Origin: Bacteroidales bacterium UBA755
GTDB lineage: Bacteria; Bacteroidota; Bacteroidia; Bacteroidales; UBA932
Direction of reading: 5' to 3'
NCBI GenBank assembly: GCA_002297815.1
Contig: DBKH01000065.1
Span: forward strand, 1-29,867
DNA: 29,867 nucleotides
Part shown: piece by piece, positions 1 through 7,514 of the stretch
Layout: every line of letters starts with the position of its first letter
How positions within the stretch are numbered: position 1 is the first letter of the stretch
The notes under the pieces: model-generated
What the model saw: only the letters and a program-made list of their open reading frames with translations
Told to the model about the DNA's origin: nothing
Databases searched by the model: none
Made by a program: the position numbers and the translations under genes

Positions 1-509
1 CCAAGCATCGCGGCTGCGGTCTCCATCTCCCCGGTGGCGACAGCCTCACGGATCTTCGTGGAGCTGACCGTGACACCGGAAGGAGATGTGACGCTGCCCA
101 GACGGACAACATCAAGTCCCTCACTCTCAGCGATTCTCTCGATCGATTCCGGAGTCTGAGGATCGCAGCCCATCCTGTTGTCGTAACCGATCAGAACGGC
201 CTTAGCACCAAAACGAGGAATGAGAACATCACGGAAATATTCCTGAGTGGTCAGCCGGCTGAACTCTTTGGTGAAAGGCAGCACCTCAACATGATCAACA
301 CCGAGCCCTTTCAATAACGCCTTCTTCTCATCCAAAGAGGTGAGAAGCCGAAGGTTGCGGGCATCGTCCTGAAGCACGTTGCGCGGATGAGGCCAGAAAG
401 TGACGACCATGCTCTGGTCGCCCCTTTCTCTAGCCGCATTCACAAGCCGCTCAATCACAAAACGGTGCCCGATGTGGACACCGTCAAAGAATCCGGTCGC
501 TATAACCAT
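1..509 (-). CDS. RibF-like FMN adenylyltransferase (FAD synthetase), N-terminal part, runs off the window
   Basis: This is the first 169 complete codons of a protein continuing beyond position 1. It begins MVIATGFFDGVHIGHR, which carries the HxGH nucleotide-binding motif of the RibF/FAD synthetase nucleotidyltransferase fold. Near the window edge it has SSTKIREAVATGE, matching the conserved SSTxIR motif of that family. In the family this domain adenylylates FMN to FAD in the cytosol; whether a riboflavin kinase domain follows cannot be seen. The start at 509 lies inside the 3' end of the synthase-phosphorylase gene (ATGGTTATAG, 10 nt overlap), so it is probably translationally coupled as the last visible gene of the glycogen operon. 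The protein starts almost directly at the catalytic strand, without the 10-20 leading residues common in RibF, so a stand-alone FAD synthetase or related nucleotidyltransferase is possible. Confidence 0.8.
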   Translation of the reverse strand, partial: MVIATGFFDGVHIGHRFVIERLVNAARERGDQSMVVTFWPHPRNVLQDDARNLRLLTSLDEKKALLKGLGVDHVEVLPFTKEFSRLTTQEYFRDVLIPRFGAKAVLIGYDNRMGCDPQTPESIERIAESEGLDVVRLGSVTSPSGVTVSSTKIREAVATGEMETAAAML

Positions 510-3500
510 TTTACTAGTTCAAAATCTTGTCTGTGAGGCAACAATGGGTTCTTGGCATACATTCTGACTGCCACCTGGTACATGCCCGTCCTGTCCGGAA
601 GGATGGACGCGCGGTACTTTGCGACACCGTCATTGAATTCAACCACGCTGTAGTCACACTTTTCCTGAATATGCAACTGATGCTTGACATCCGTTGTGGC
701 GAACAACATCTCCACTCCGATATCCTCAGGAGAGAGATCGCCAAGATTCAGCACAACCTCGGATGTTAATGCATTGGACTCAGAAAGGCTGTACGAAGGA
801 TCCGGCTGAGTCTGAGAGATAACCTCAACATTCTGCCACTCCCGGCGGGCCTTCTTCTTCCATGCCGAGATCACGCGAGCCATCTTGTAGTCATCAGCGA
901 CCATATTCACGGAACGTTCTGACTGAGGAATATAATACTGGTTGCAGTAATCTGTCAGCATCCTGTTGGTGGTAAAGTTGTTGGCAACCTGAGCGACAGT
1001 GTTCTTGATGTAGCCCACCCAAGTCGGAGACAGGCCGAGTTCCTTGTCCACATCGTAGTAGGCAGGAGCGATCTCGTTCTCGATCGTGGTGTAGATCGTG
1101 GCGGCGTCAAGCTCGTTCTGGTAGTTCTGGTCATCGTAGGTGCGCTCCAAAGGAAGAGCCCAACCAGCACCCGGCTTGTAGCCCTCGACCCACCAACCGT
1201 CAAGCACGGAGAAGTGCATCACTCCATTCATCGCAGCCTTCTCACCGGACGTTCCGGATGCCTCAAGAGGCCTAGTAGGGTTGTTCATCCACACATCAAC
1301 TCCCTGAACGAGCCTTTTGGCAAGAGAAATGTCATAACCTGGGATAAAGACAATCTTTCCGACAAAACGATCCTGCTTGGAGATCTCGATGATCTGCTTG
1401 ATCAGATCCTGCCCGGCCTTGTCGGCAGGGTGAGCCTTGCCTGCGAACAGGAACTGCACAGGATGATTCGGATCGTTGACGATGGCATCGAGTCTGTCAA
1501 GATCTGTAAAAAGAAGCGTTCCTCTCTTGTAGGTGGCGAAACGACGGGCAAACCCTATTGTCAGCACATCGTCACGAAGGTTCTCCTTGATAGCAACAAT
1601 TTGGCTCGGAGAGTAATGATTGCACTGTGCAGGGTCGGAAATGCGCTCCTTCACGATGTCGATGAGCCTCTTCTTGAGGGCCTTTCTGGTCTCCCATATC
1701 TCAGAGTCAGCTACCTTGTAGATGCCTTCGAAGCAAGACTTGTCGTAGTGATGGGTAGCGAACTCAGGTCCGAACACGCGGGCATGGATCTTCTTCCATT
1801 CCGCTGCGGCCCAAGTCGGATAGTGCACACCGTTGGTCACATAGCTGATGAACAGCTCCTCAGGCAGATAGCCAGGGTACATCTTGCTGAATATCTCCCG
1901 GCTCACCTTGCCGTGAAGCATTGAAACTCCATTGACATTCTGCGAAAGATTGGCAGCAAGTATGCTCATTGAGAACTCCTCGTTCACATCACTGCCGTTC
2001 ACCTTGCCAAGTCCCATCATGGTCTCCCAATCAACCTTCAGCCGCTGAGGATAGTGGCCGATATATTTCCTTAACAGGCCCTCATCGAAAGCGTCGTGGC
2101 CTGCCGGCACAGGGGTATGGGTGGTGAAGAGCGATGATGCCCTCACGACCTCAAGAGCCTCGCCGAAGTCAAGATTGTCATTTTGAATATATTCACGAAG
2201 CCTCTCCAGTCCGGTAAAAGCAGCGTGACCTTCGTTGCAATGGTAGATCTGCGGATTGATTCCGAGATGCCTGAGGGCCCTGATGCCACCAACTCCAAGA
2301 AGGAGTTCCTGTTTCAGACGGTTCTCCCAGTCGCCACCGTAGAGGTGATAGGTCACCTGACGATCCTCCGGAGAGTTCGCTTCATAGTCTGTGTCAAGCA
2401 GGTAGAGGTCGGTACGCCCGACAGCCACCTTCCAGAGGCGCGCGGTGATCGTGCGTCCAGGGAAAGCCACGCTCGTGGTCATCCAGTTGCCCTCGGCATC
2501 CATGACAGGCTCGGCAGGGATCTTGGTGAAATCCTGGGCATCATAACGGGCCACCTGCTCGCCCTGACCTGTGATGATCTGGGTGAAGTAACCGTAACGA
2601 TACAGGAGTCCGACAGCCACAAGGTTGACGTTCATGTCGCTGGTCTCCTTCAGATAGTCACCAGCCAGAAGTCCAAGACCTCCAGAATAGATCTTCAGCG
2701 ATGTGTCAAGACCATATTCCATGCAGAAATATGCGATGGACGGGTCTTTGCGCTCAGCCTTGAGAGCCATGTAGGCATTGAACTCGTCCATAACCGACTT
2801 GAGTTCCCCAAGGAAAGCCTCATCCTTGGCCAAAGCCTTGAACCTCTTGAGACTCACAGCGTCCAGCAGGGCCATTGGGTTGTGGCAGGTATTGTGCCAG
2901 ATGACCGGGTCGATCGATTTGAAAAGAGACTTGGCGGACTCGTTCCAGCACCACCAAAGGTTCTTGGAAAGTGTCTCGAGCCCGGAAAGGGCGGTCGGAA
3001 GGTGACGGGTCACCATCACACTCTTCCATGTTGGATTGTTGATTTCTATCTTCTTGTATGCCATTGATTTTTCTTCATTAAGTTCATCTGGGAAAGCACC
3101 CTTGGCCTCAATCACTTTCTCTATGGCCTTTGAATATGCTTCCTTGTAATACTGAATCTGGTTTTCCCACAGGGCTATCGTGGAGACATCCTTCGCTGAA
3201 GCCATGTACGCCTTGCGGCCTTCGCTGTCGAGGGCGGCGATCTCCTTGATCCTCGCCACGACTCCGTCCACGACCTCGAAATAGTTCGAGTCATTTCTGT
3301 CCAGAACCGTGATGCCTGGATGCTCCTTGTCGTAATGAGACCTTACCCAAAGGCCGAATCCGGCCAGACTTGTGGTAAGTGACGGAATACTGAACGCAAG
3401 GCTCTCCAAAGGAGTGTAGCCCCAAGGTTCGTAGTAAGACGGGAACAGTGTCAGGTCAAGTCCCACGAGCAGGTCGTAGTACTTCATGTTGAACACTCCG

Positions 3501-4738
3501 TCCGTCCCGTTCAGATAGGAAGGGATGAAATAGACCTTCACACGGCTTCCCTTAGCGTTGGTGAAGCCCAACTCCTTGAAACGATGAGTGATGACGTCAT
3601 ATTCATTGTCCATCAGATAGTGGGAGACCTGTGTGGTGTAGTCGGAAGCTTTGCCAGCGAGTTTGGCGACTAGATCCTTGTCGGCCCCGTTGTGGCCGGA
3701 AGGGATCATGATGAACGCCTGGATGTCACGGCCTTGCGCCTCGGTATCCAGTAGCTTCTTCAGAGCATCGATGAACACATCAATGCCTTTGTTGCGATAT
3801 TCATAACGTCCTCCGATTCCTATGAGGATGGCATCCTTCGACACCTCCTCGCCCGACATCGCTGTGGCGACCTCTATCAACCTAGCACGCGCGGCACGGC
3901 GCTTTTCGTCATATTCCTCATCCGTTGCAGGAGTGAAGCTGTTCTCGAAGCCATTCGGCGTCACGACATCCACCTTACGCTGAAGGAACTGCTCGCACTC
4001 CTTCGCTGTGATCTCACTGACAGTTGTGAATACGTCAGCGTTCTGCGCTGACTTCTTCTCAAGCGAGTGACGGGCGATCACATTGAACTGGCGAGCCTTC
4101 TGGTCTCCATCGTAGAGTTTCATCGAATCGTACAGAGGCAGATTGTTGCCTGCGATGCAGCGCCCAATCACCGTGGCATGGGTTGTGAACACGGTCGCGA
4201 TTGGCAACTGTTTGTACTTTAGATAGAGGAGTCCCGCTCCGGTCTGCCACTCGTGGAACTGTGCCACGACCTTGTCCGAGGCGCTCAGATTGAAGTTCCT
4301 GAAACTCTCTATCACTTTTCCGGTGGCGTAGCCGAAAAGGAAATTCTCCTTGTAGTCCCAGTTTCCGGTGATGGAATCGACCTTAAAGCACTCCCAGTAT
4401 TTTGACAGAATGTCATTCTGGACTGTAAGGAATTGCTTAAAATCTACCAGTATCGCGATGGGGTTGCCGGGAACGTTCCATCTACCTATTCTTACTCGGA
4501 TTCCCTCTGATGCAGCCTGCGCCTTCCACATACTGTAAAGATGCTGATCCTCGATGAAATCTGGATTGCTTTCAGTGTCCATCCAGACATCTGGGCCAAT
4601 CAGGATGTGGTGCTTGTGAAGCTGCTGCTTCAGGTAAAGCGATTTGGTGGCGATCACAGTGTAGATGCCTCCGACCTTGTTGCACACCTCCCAACTGACC
4701 TCAAACAAATAGTCTGGATTTGTCAGTTCGTTTGTCAT
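500..4738 (-). CDS. Bifunctional glycogen synthase (GT3) - alpha-glucan phosphorylase (GT35) fusion
   Basis: The 1412-residue protein holds two complete enzymes. Residues 1 to about 550 are a GT3 glycogen synthase: KVGGIYTV at 21-28, HEW at 162-164, and the retaining-GT pair E437/E445 in YYEPWGYTPLES. GT3 enzymes characteristically use UDP-glucose. From about 559 a DUF3417-type N-domain (LSKNLWWCWN) leads into a short-form GT35 phosphorylase with IYSGGLGLLAGDYLK, TNGVHYPTWAA and FARRFATYKR. The PLP lysine is K1167 in EASGTSGEKAAMNG. This half releases glucose-1-phosphate from alpha-1,4-glucan. A beta-rich tail of about 110 residues ends the protein and seems normal for short phosphorylases. 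All key residues are present in both halves, so both should be active. The ATG directly follows the GH57 stop (TAAATG). No frameshift or stop separates the halves; an internal Met559 marks the junction. Confidence 0.93.
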   Translation of the reverse strand: MTNELTNPDYLFEVSWEVCNKVGGIYTVIATKSLYLKQQLHKHHILIGPDVWMDTESNPDFIEDQHLYSMWKAQAASEGIRVRIGRWNVPGNPIAILVDFKQFLTVQNDILSKYWECFKVDSITGNWDYKENFLFGYATGKVIESFRNFNLSASDKVVAQFHEWQTGAGLLYLKYKQLPIATVFTTHATVIGRCIAGNNLPLYDSMKLYDGDQKARQFNVIARHSLEKKSAQNADVFTTVSEITAKECEQFLQRKVDVVTPNGFENSFTPATDEEYDEKRRAARARLIEVATAMSGEEVSKDAILIGIGGRYEYRNKGIDVFIDALKKLLDTEAQGRDIQAFIMIPSGHNGADKDLVAKLAGKASDYTTQVSHYLMDNEYDVITHRFKELGFTNAKGSRVKVYFIPSYLNGTDGVFNMKYYDLLVGLDLTLFPSYYEPWGYTPLESLAFSIPSLTTSLAGFGLWVRSHYDKEHPGITVLDRNDSNYFEVVDGVVARIKEIAALDSEGRKAYMASAKDVSTIALWENQIQYYKEAYSKAIEKVIEAKGAFPDELNEEKSMAYKKIEINNPTWKSVMVTRHLPTALSGLETLSKNLWWCWNESAKSLFKSIDPVIWHNTCHNPMALLDAVSLKRFKALAKDEAFLGELKSVMDEFNAYMALKAERKDPSIAYFCMEYGLDTSLKIYSGGLGLLAGDYLKETSDMNVNLVAVGLLYRYGYFTQIITGQGEQVARYDAQDFTKIPAEPVMDAEGNWMTTSVAFPGRTITARLWKVAVGRTDLYLLDTDYEANSPEDRQVTYHLYGGDWENRLKQELLLGVGGIRALRHLGINPQIYHCNEGHAAFTGLERLREYIQNDNLDFGEALEVVRASSLFTTHTPVPAGHDAFDEGLLRKYIGHYPQRLKVDWETMMGLGKVNGSDVNEEFSMSILAANLSQNVNGVSMLHGKVSREIFSKMYPGYLPEELFISYVTNGVHYPTWAAAEWKKIHARVFGPEFATHHYDKSCFEGIYKVADSEIWETRKALKKRLIDIVKERISDPAQCNHYSPSQIVAIKENLRDDVLTIGFARRFATYKRGTLLFTDLDRLDAIVNDPNHPVQFLFAGKAHPADKAGQDLIKQIIEISKQDRFVGKIVFIPGYDISLAKRLVQGVDVWMNNPTRPLEASGTSGEKAAMNGVMHFSVLDGWWVEGYKPGAGWALPLERTYDDQNYQNELDAATIYTTIENEIAPAYYDVDKELGLSPTWVGYIKNTVAQVANNFTTNRMLTDYCNQYYIPQSERSVNMVADDYKMARVISAWKKKARREWQNVEVISQTQPDPSYSLSESNALTSEVVLNLGDLSPEDIGVEMLFATTDVKHQLHIQEKCDYSVVEFNDGVAKYRASILPDRTGMYQVAVRMYAKNPLLPHRQDFELVKWL

Positions 4739-6205
4739 TTATTTCTTTTTTACTTGTTTGGTTGTCTTTGTTTTTGGACTCTTTTTCATGGAGACGGTCA
4801 CTTCGACAGGCTCAGTGACCGACGTTACCGGCTTTGTCGCTTTTTTAGAGACAGGGACCTTTGATGAAGAGTCCTTAGCCACTCTCTTTCTGACAGCTAC
4901 TTTATTCGTGGTCACTGAGCTTGCCGAAGCGACTTTCTTTGAAAGCTTTCTGACAGCGGCCTTCTTCTCGTCGGTCGCTGAGCCTGTCGAAGCGCTGCCC
5001 TTCACCTTCTTCCCCAAAGTGGTCATAGCATCGTCAATCCTGATGATGAAGTCACTCAGCACGTTCATGTAGTTGATGAACGCCTCGTAAGGAGTGTTGT
5101 AAGGATTGAAATAGCTGTGAACCTCTCCGTCGGAGAAGAACTTGGTGCTCATATAATAAAGGTGATCACTCTCCTGAAGATGTCCGAAATCCTCCCAGAG
5201 AACCGGATCGTTCAGTATGGCCAACTTCTCGGCCTGTCCATAAAGCTTGTTGTAAGCATCCTGCTGGAGCTCATTGCCAAGCCATGCGGTCACATCCCTC
5301 TCCTCGTCAGCCCATGAGATCGGATCCTGAACCTCGATCTCAGCGATAGGCTTGAGCTTCTTTGCGGCCAAAGTAGGAGTGGTGAACTCGAACGAGCCGT
5401 CCTTCAGCAGAACTTCAGGCAGATACTTCATGAAATCGAATATCCCCGTGCTCTCTTTCTGATGCTCCCCGAACGTCTCATAGTCCATGAACAGATTCAC
5501 AATGTCCCCGTCAGCGGCTTTAAGCCAAGAAAGGTACTTCTCACCCGTCAGCGGCCAATCCTTCCAACCTCTGTCGGAGAAGCGGAAAGCGATGTCATCG
5601 CTCAATGAATAATTGCGAAGCAGCAGTTTCAGATGCTTTTGCTGACTGTCAGTGTAGATGTAGTCCGGACTCTTCCATCCAAGAATATGCCGGGCACCCT
5701 CCGTAAGCATCACCTTGAAGCCAAGGTTGTACACGTCACGACCAATGGAGTCTGAATATATCAGCTCAGTGTTCCTAAAAGCCGTAGGCTTCACTCCGAA
5801 ACACCTCTCGATGGCAGCTGTGTGTTTCTCCACCTGATGCTTGAACTCACCGAAATTGGCGAGCGAGGCGAGGGAGTGGTAATATGTCTCCCCTAGGAAC
5901 TCCACGCAGCCGGTCTTCGCCAACTCTCGAAAACTGTCCAGCACATCAGGAGCATATCTCTCGAACTGTTCCAATGCTGAACCAGTAATCGAGAAAGTCA
6001 CCTTGAAGTCACTTCCGTGCTGTTTGATAAGGTCCAGCAGGAGGTTGTTCATCGGAATATAGCACCGCTGGGCAATCCTGCGAAGGATTGTCCTGTCAGC
6101 GAAATCATCATAGTAGTGGGAATCCTTGCCGATGTCGAAGAATCGGTACTGTCTCAGTCTGGTAGGCTGATGGACTTGGAAATACAGGCAAATGCTCTTT
6201 TTCAT
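4739..6205 (-). CDS. GH57 alpha-amylase / 4-alpha-glucanotransferase with a lysine-rich C-terminal tail
   Basis: The catalytic part (residues 1 to about 395) shows the GH57 signatures: HQP at 12-14, the likely nucleophile E147 in FRNTELIYSD, and the likely acid/base D241 in MDYETFGEH. The family acts on alpha-1,4-glucans by hydrolysis or glucanotransfer; which applies here cannot be decided. No signal peptide is visible, so it should be cytosolic and act on glycogen with its operon partners. Residues about 399-488 are an unusual extension: roughly a quarter lysine, otherwise Ser, Thr, Val and Ala, probably disordered. Three copies of a palindromic DNA repeat are embedded in frame in that extension. 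The start is preceded by GGAATATT and lies 9 nt after the GT4 stop. Confidence 0.9.
   Translation of the reverse strand: MKKSICLYFQVHQPTRLRQYRFFDIGKDSHYYDDFADRTILRRIAQRCYIPMNNLLLDLIKQHGSDFKVTFSITGSALEQFERYAPDVLDSFRELAKTGCVEFLGETYYHSLASLANFGEFKHQVEKHTAAIERCFGVKPTAFRNTELIYSDSIGRDVYNLGFKVMLTEGARHILGWKSPDYIYTDSQQKHLKLLLRNYSLSDDIAFRFSDRGWKDWPLTGEKYLSWLKAADGDIVNLFMDYETFGEHQKESTGIFDFMKYLPEVLLKDGSFEFTTPTLAAKKLKPIAEIEVQDPISWADEERDVTAWLGNELQQDAYNKLYGQAEKLAILNDPVLWEDFGHLQESDHLYYMSTKFFSDGEVHSYFNPYNTPYEAFINYMNVLSDFIIRIDDAMTTLGKKVKGSASTGSATDEKKAAVRKLSKKVASASSVTTNKVAVRKRVAKDSSSKVPVSKKATKPVTSVTEPVEVTVSMKKSPKTKTTKQVKKK
4795..4821. repeat. Palindromic repeat copy A, inside the GH57 tail
   Basis: An imperfect palindrome with arms CGGTCACT and AGTGACCG (8 bp) around the centre TCGACAGGCTC. 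On the coding (minus) strand it reads SVTEPVEVTV. Its core resembles the TTCGACAAGCTCAG-type palindromic repeat I recall from many bacterial genomes. Copies B and C in the same gene are in the opposite orientation. Confidence 0.75.
4910..4934. repeat. Palindromic repeat copy B (inverted relative to A)
   Basis: GGTCACTGAGCTTGCCGAAG and the following five bases match about 21 of 25 positions of the reverse complement of copy A. On the coding strand it reads VASASSVTT. The degenerate right arm means that the hairpin is weaker than in copy A. Confidence 0.65.
4973..4997. repeat. Palindromic repeat copy C (same orientation as B)
   Basis: GGTCGCTGAGCCTGTCGAAG followed by CGCTG has the same core as the reverse complement of copy A (GCTGAGCCTGTCGAAG against ACTGAGCCTGTCGAAG). 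On the coding strand it reads GSASTGSATD, at the start of the low-complexity tail. The arms CGCT and AGCG still pair. Confidence 0.65.
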
Positions 6206-6214
6206 AATATTCCC

Positions 6215-7510
6215 TTATTTATTGTTAACAACAGATTCATAGATATTCTTAAGTTTCGCCGTGGCGATGTTCCATTTCAGGCGGTTGACCTCTTCATAAC
6301 CTTCTCTAGCAGCGAAATCGGCCAAAGCTGGGTACTTCAGAAGAGCGTAGATGTCATCGGCCATCGCATCAACATCCCAGAAATCAACCTTGAAGGCGTA
6401 TTTCAGGACCTCCGCAGCTCCAGACTGGTTGGAGATGATGGCCGGTACGTTGGAACGCATGGCCTCAAGCGGAGATATTCCAAAAGGTTCTGACACAGAA
6501 GGCATTATGTACACATCCGACATCGCGAACATCTTCTGCACCTCGGCTCCGCGCAGGAATCCGGTAAAATGGAAACGGTCGGATATTCCCAACTTGGCAA
6601 CGTGACTGATGCAGCGGTTCATCATGTCACCGCTTCCTGCCATCACGAAACGCACTCCCGTGGTCCTCTTGAGTACTTTCGCAGCCGCCTCGATGAAATA
6701 TTCAGGCCCCTTCTGGAAAGTGATTCTGCCGAGGAAGGTGACGACCTTGTCGCGCACTCCCCTCTCGACCTTGATGTTCTCCCGACCGCTGAAGTCCACA
6801 GCGTTGTGGACAGTTACAACCTTCTCAGGATCAATCCCGTACTTATTGATAACTATATTTTTTGTAAGGTCACTAACCGCTATCACCTTATCAGCCGCCA
6901 TCATTCCCCTCTTCTCTATGTCATAGACACGACTGTCAATCTGGTCCTCTGTTCCCCGGTCGAACGATGTGGCATGTACATGAACCACCAACGGCTTGCC
7001 GGTCAGTTCCTTGGCAGCGATTCCGGCCAGATAGGTCAGCCAGTCATGGGCATGGATGATGTCGAACTCATCCTTGTGCTCCATGGCAATAGTGCCTCCG
7101 ACCATAGCGTAGTGGGCAACCTCTTCCATCAGATTGGACCCATAGCGGCCAGAGAAACGGAACTTCGTGCCGATGCATTTTGTAAGATTCTCGCTCTGAA
7201 GCCTGCGCTCGGACTCCACCATCTCGTGAAACTCCTCAGGATCAACGTACGGAATCATGTTCGAACCAATGCGCACGAATTTCACCTTGTCAAGAAACTC
7301 GTCCACAGTAGAGCCGACAGACTCTACCGGAACATCACTGGCATTGATGATCTTAGCCGCACTCTGATCCTCATCTCCTGAAGCTGAAGGCATCACAAAT
7401 AAGGTTTGTACTCCATTGTATGCCAAACCTTTGACTATCCCGTAGCAGGCAGTGCCGAGTCCTCCAGCGATGTGGGGAGGAAATTCCCATCCAAACATCA
7501 AAACTCTCAT
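6215..7510 (-). CDS. GT4 glycosyltransferase, glycogen/starch-synthase-like
   Basis: This is a 431-residue two-domain GT-B enzyme. The N-domain starts MRVLMFGWEFPPHIAGGLGT, with the GG-LG loop that binds the donor in synthase-type enzymes, and has HAHDWLT at 153-159. The C-domain has FLGRITFQKGPEYFIEAA and the retaining-GT pair E341/E349 in SEPFGISPLEAM. The family transfers a glucosyl unit from a nucleotide sugar; the operon suggests an alpha-glucan acceptor and a role in glycogen synthesis or priming alongside the GT3 domain. Its donor cannot be told from sequence. No signal peptide or membrane segment is visible. The start is GGAAT-ATG, 4 nt after the upstream stop. GT4 between a debranching-like and a GH57 gene is an arrangement I recall from Bacteroides. 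Confidence 0.88.
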   Translation of the reverse strand: MRVLMFGWEFPPHIAGGLGTACYGIVKGLAYNGVQTLFVMPSASGDEDQSAAKIINASDVPVESVGSTVDEFLDKVKFVRIGSNMIPYVDPEEFHEMVESERRLQSENLTKCIGTKFRFSGRYGSNLMEEVAHYAMVGGTIAMEHKDEFDIIHAHDWLTYLAGIAAKELTGKPLVVHVHATSFDRGTEDQIDSRVYDIEKRGMMAADKVIAVSDLTKNIVINKYGIDPEKVVTVHNAVDFSGRENIKVERGVRDKVVTFLGRITFQKGPEYFIEAAAKVLKRTTGVRFVMAGSGDMMNRCISHVAKLGISDRFHFTGFLRGAEVQKMFAMSDVYIMPSVSEPFGISPLEAMRSNVPAIISNQSGAAEVLKYAFKVDFWDVDAMADDIYALLKYPALADFAAREGYEEVNRLKWNIATAKLKNIYESVVNNK

Positions 7511-7514
7511 ATTC

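Noticed and set aside
1214..1924. Plus-strand open frame of 236 codons
   Set aside because: Antisense to the PLP-site region of the phosphorylase; no motif and no promoter or start context.
2183..3067. Long plus-strand open frame (294 codons) opposite the phosphorylase half
   Set aside because: It lies wholly antisense to conserved phosphorylase sequence and its translation shows no recognisable motif; it is a by-product of codon use on the coding strand.
6569..7381. Plus-strand open frame of 270 codons
   Set aside because: Antisense to the conserved GT4 gene; composition is that of a shadow frame.
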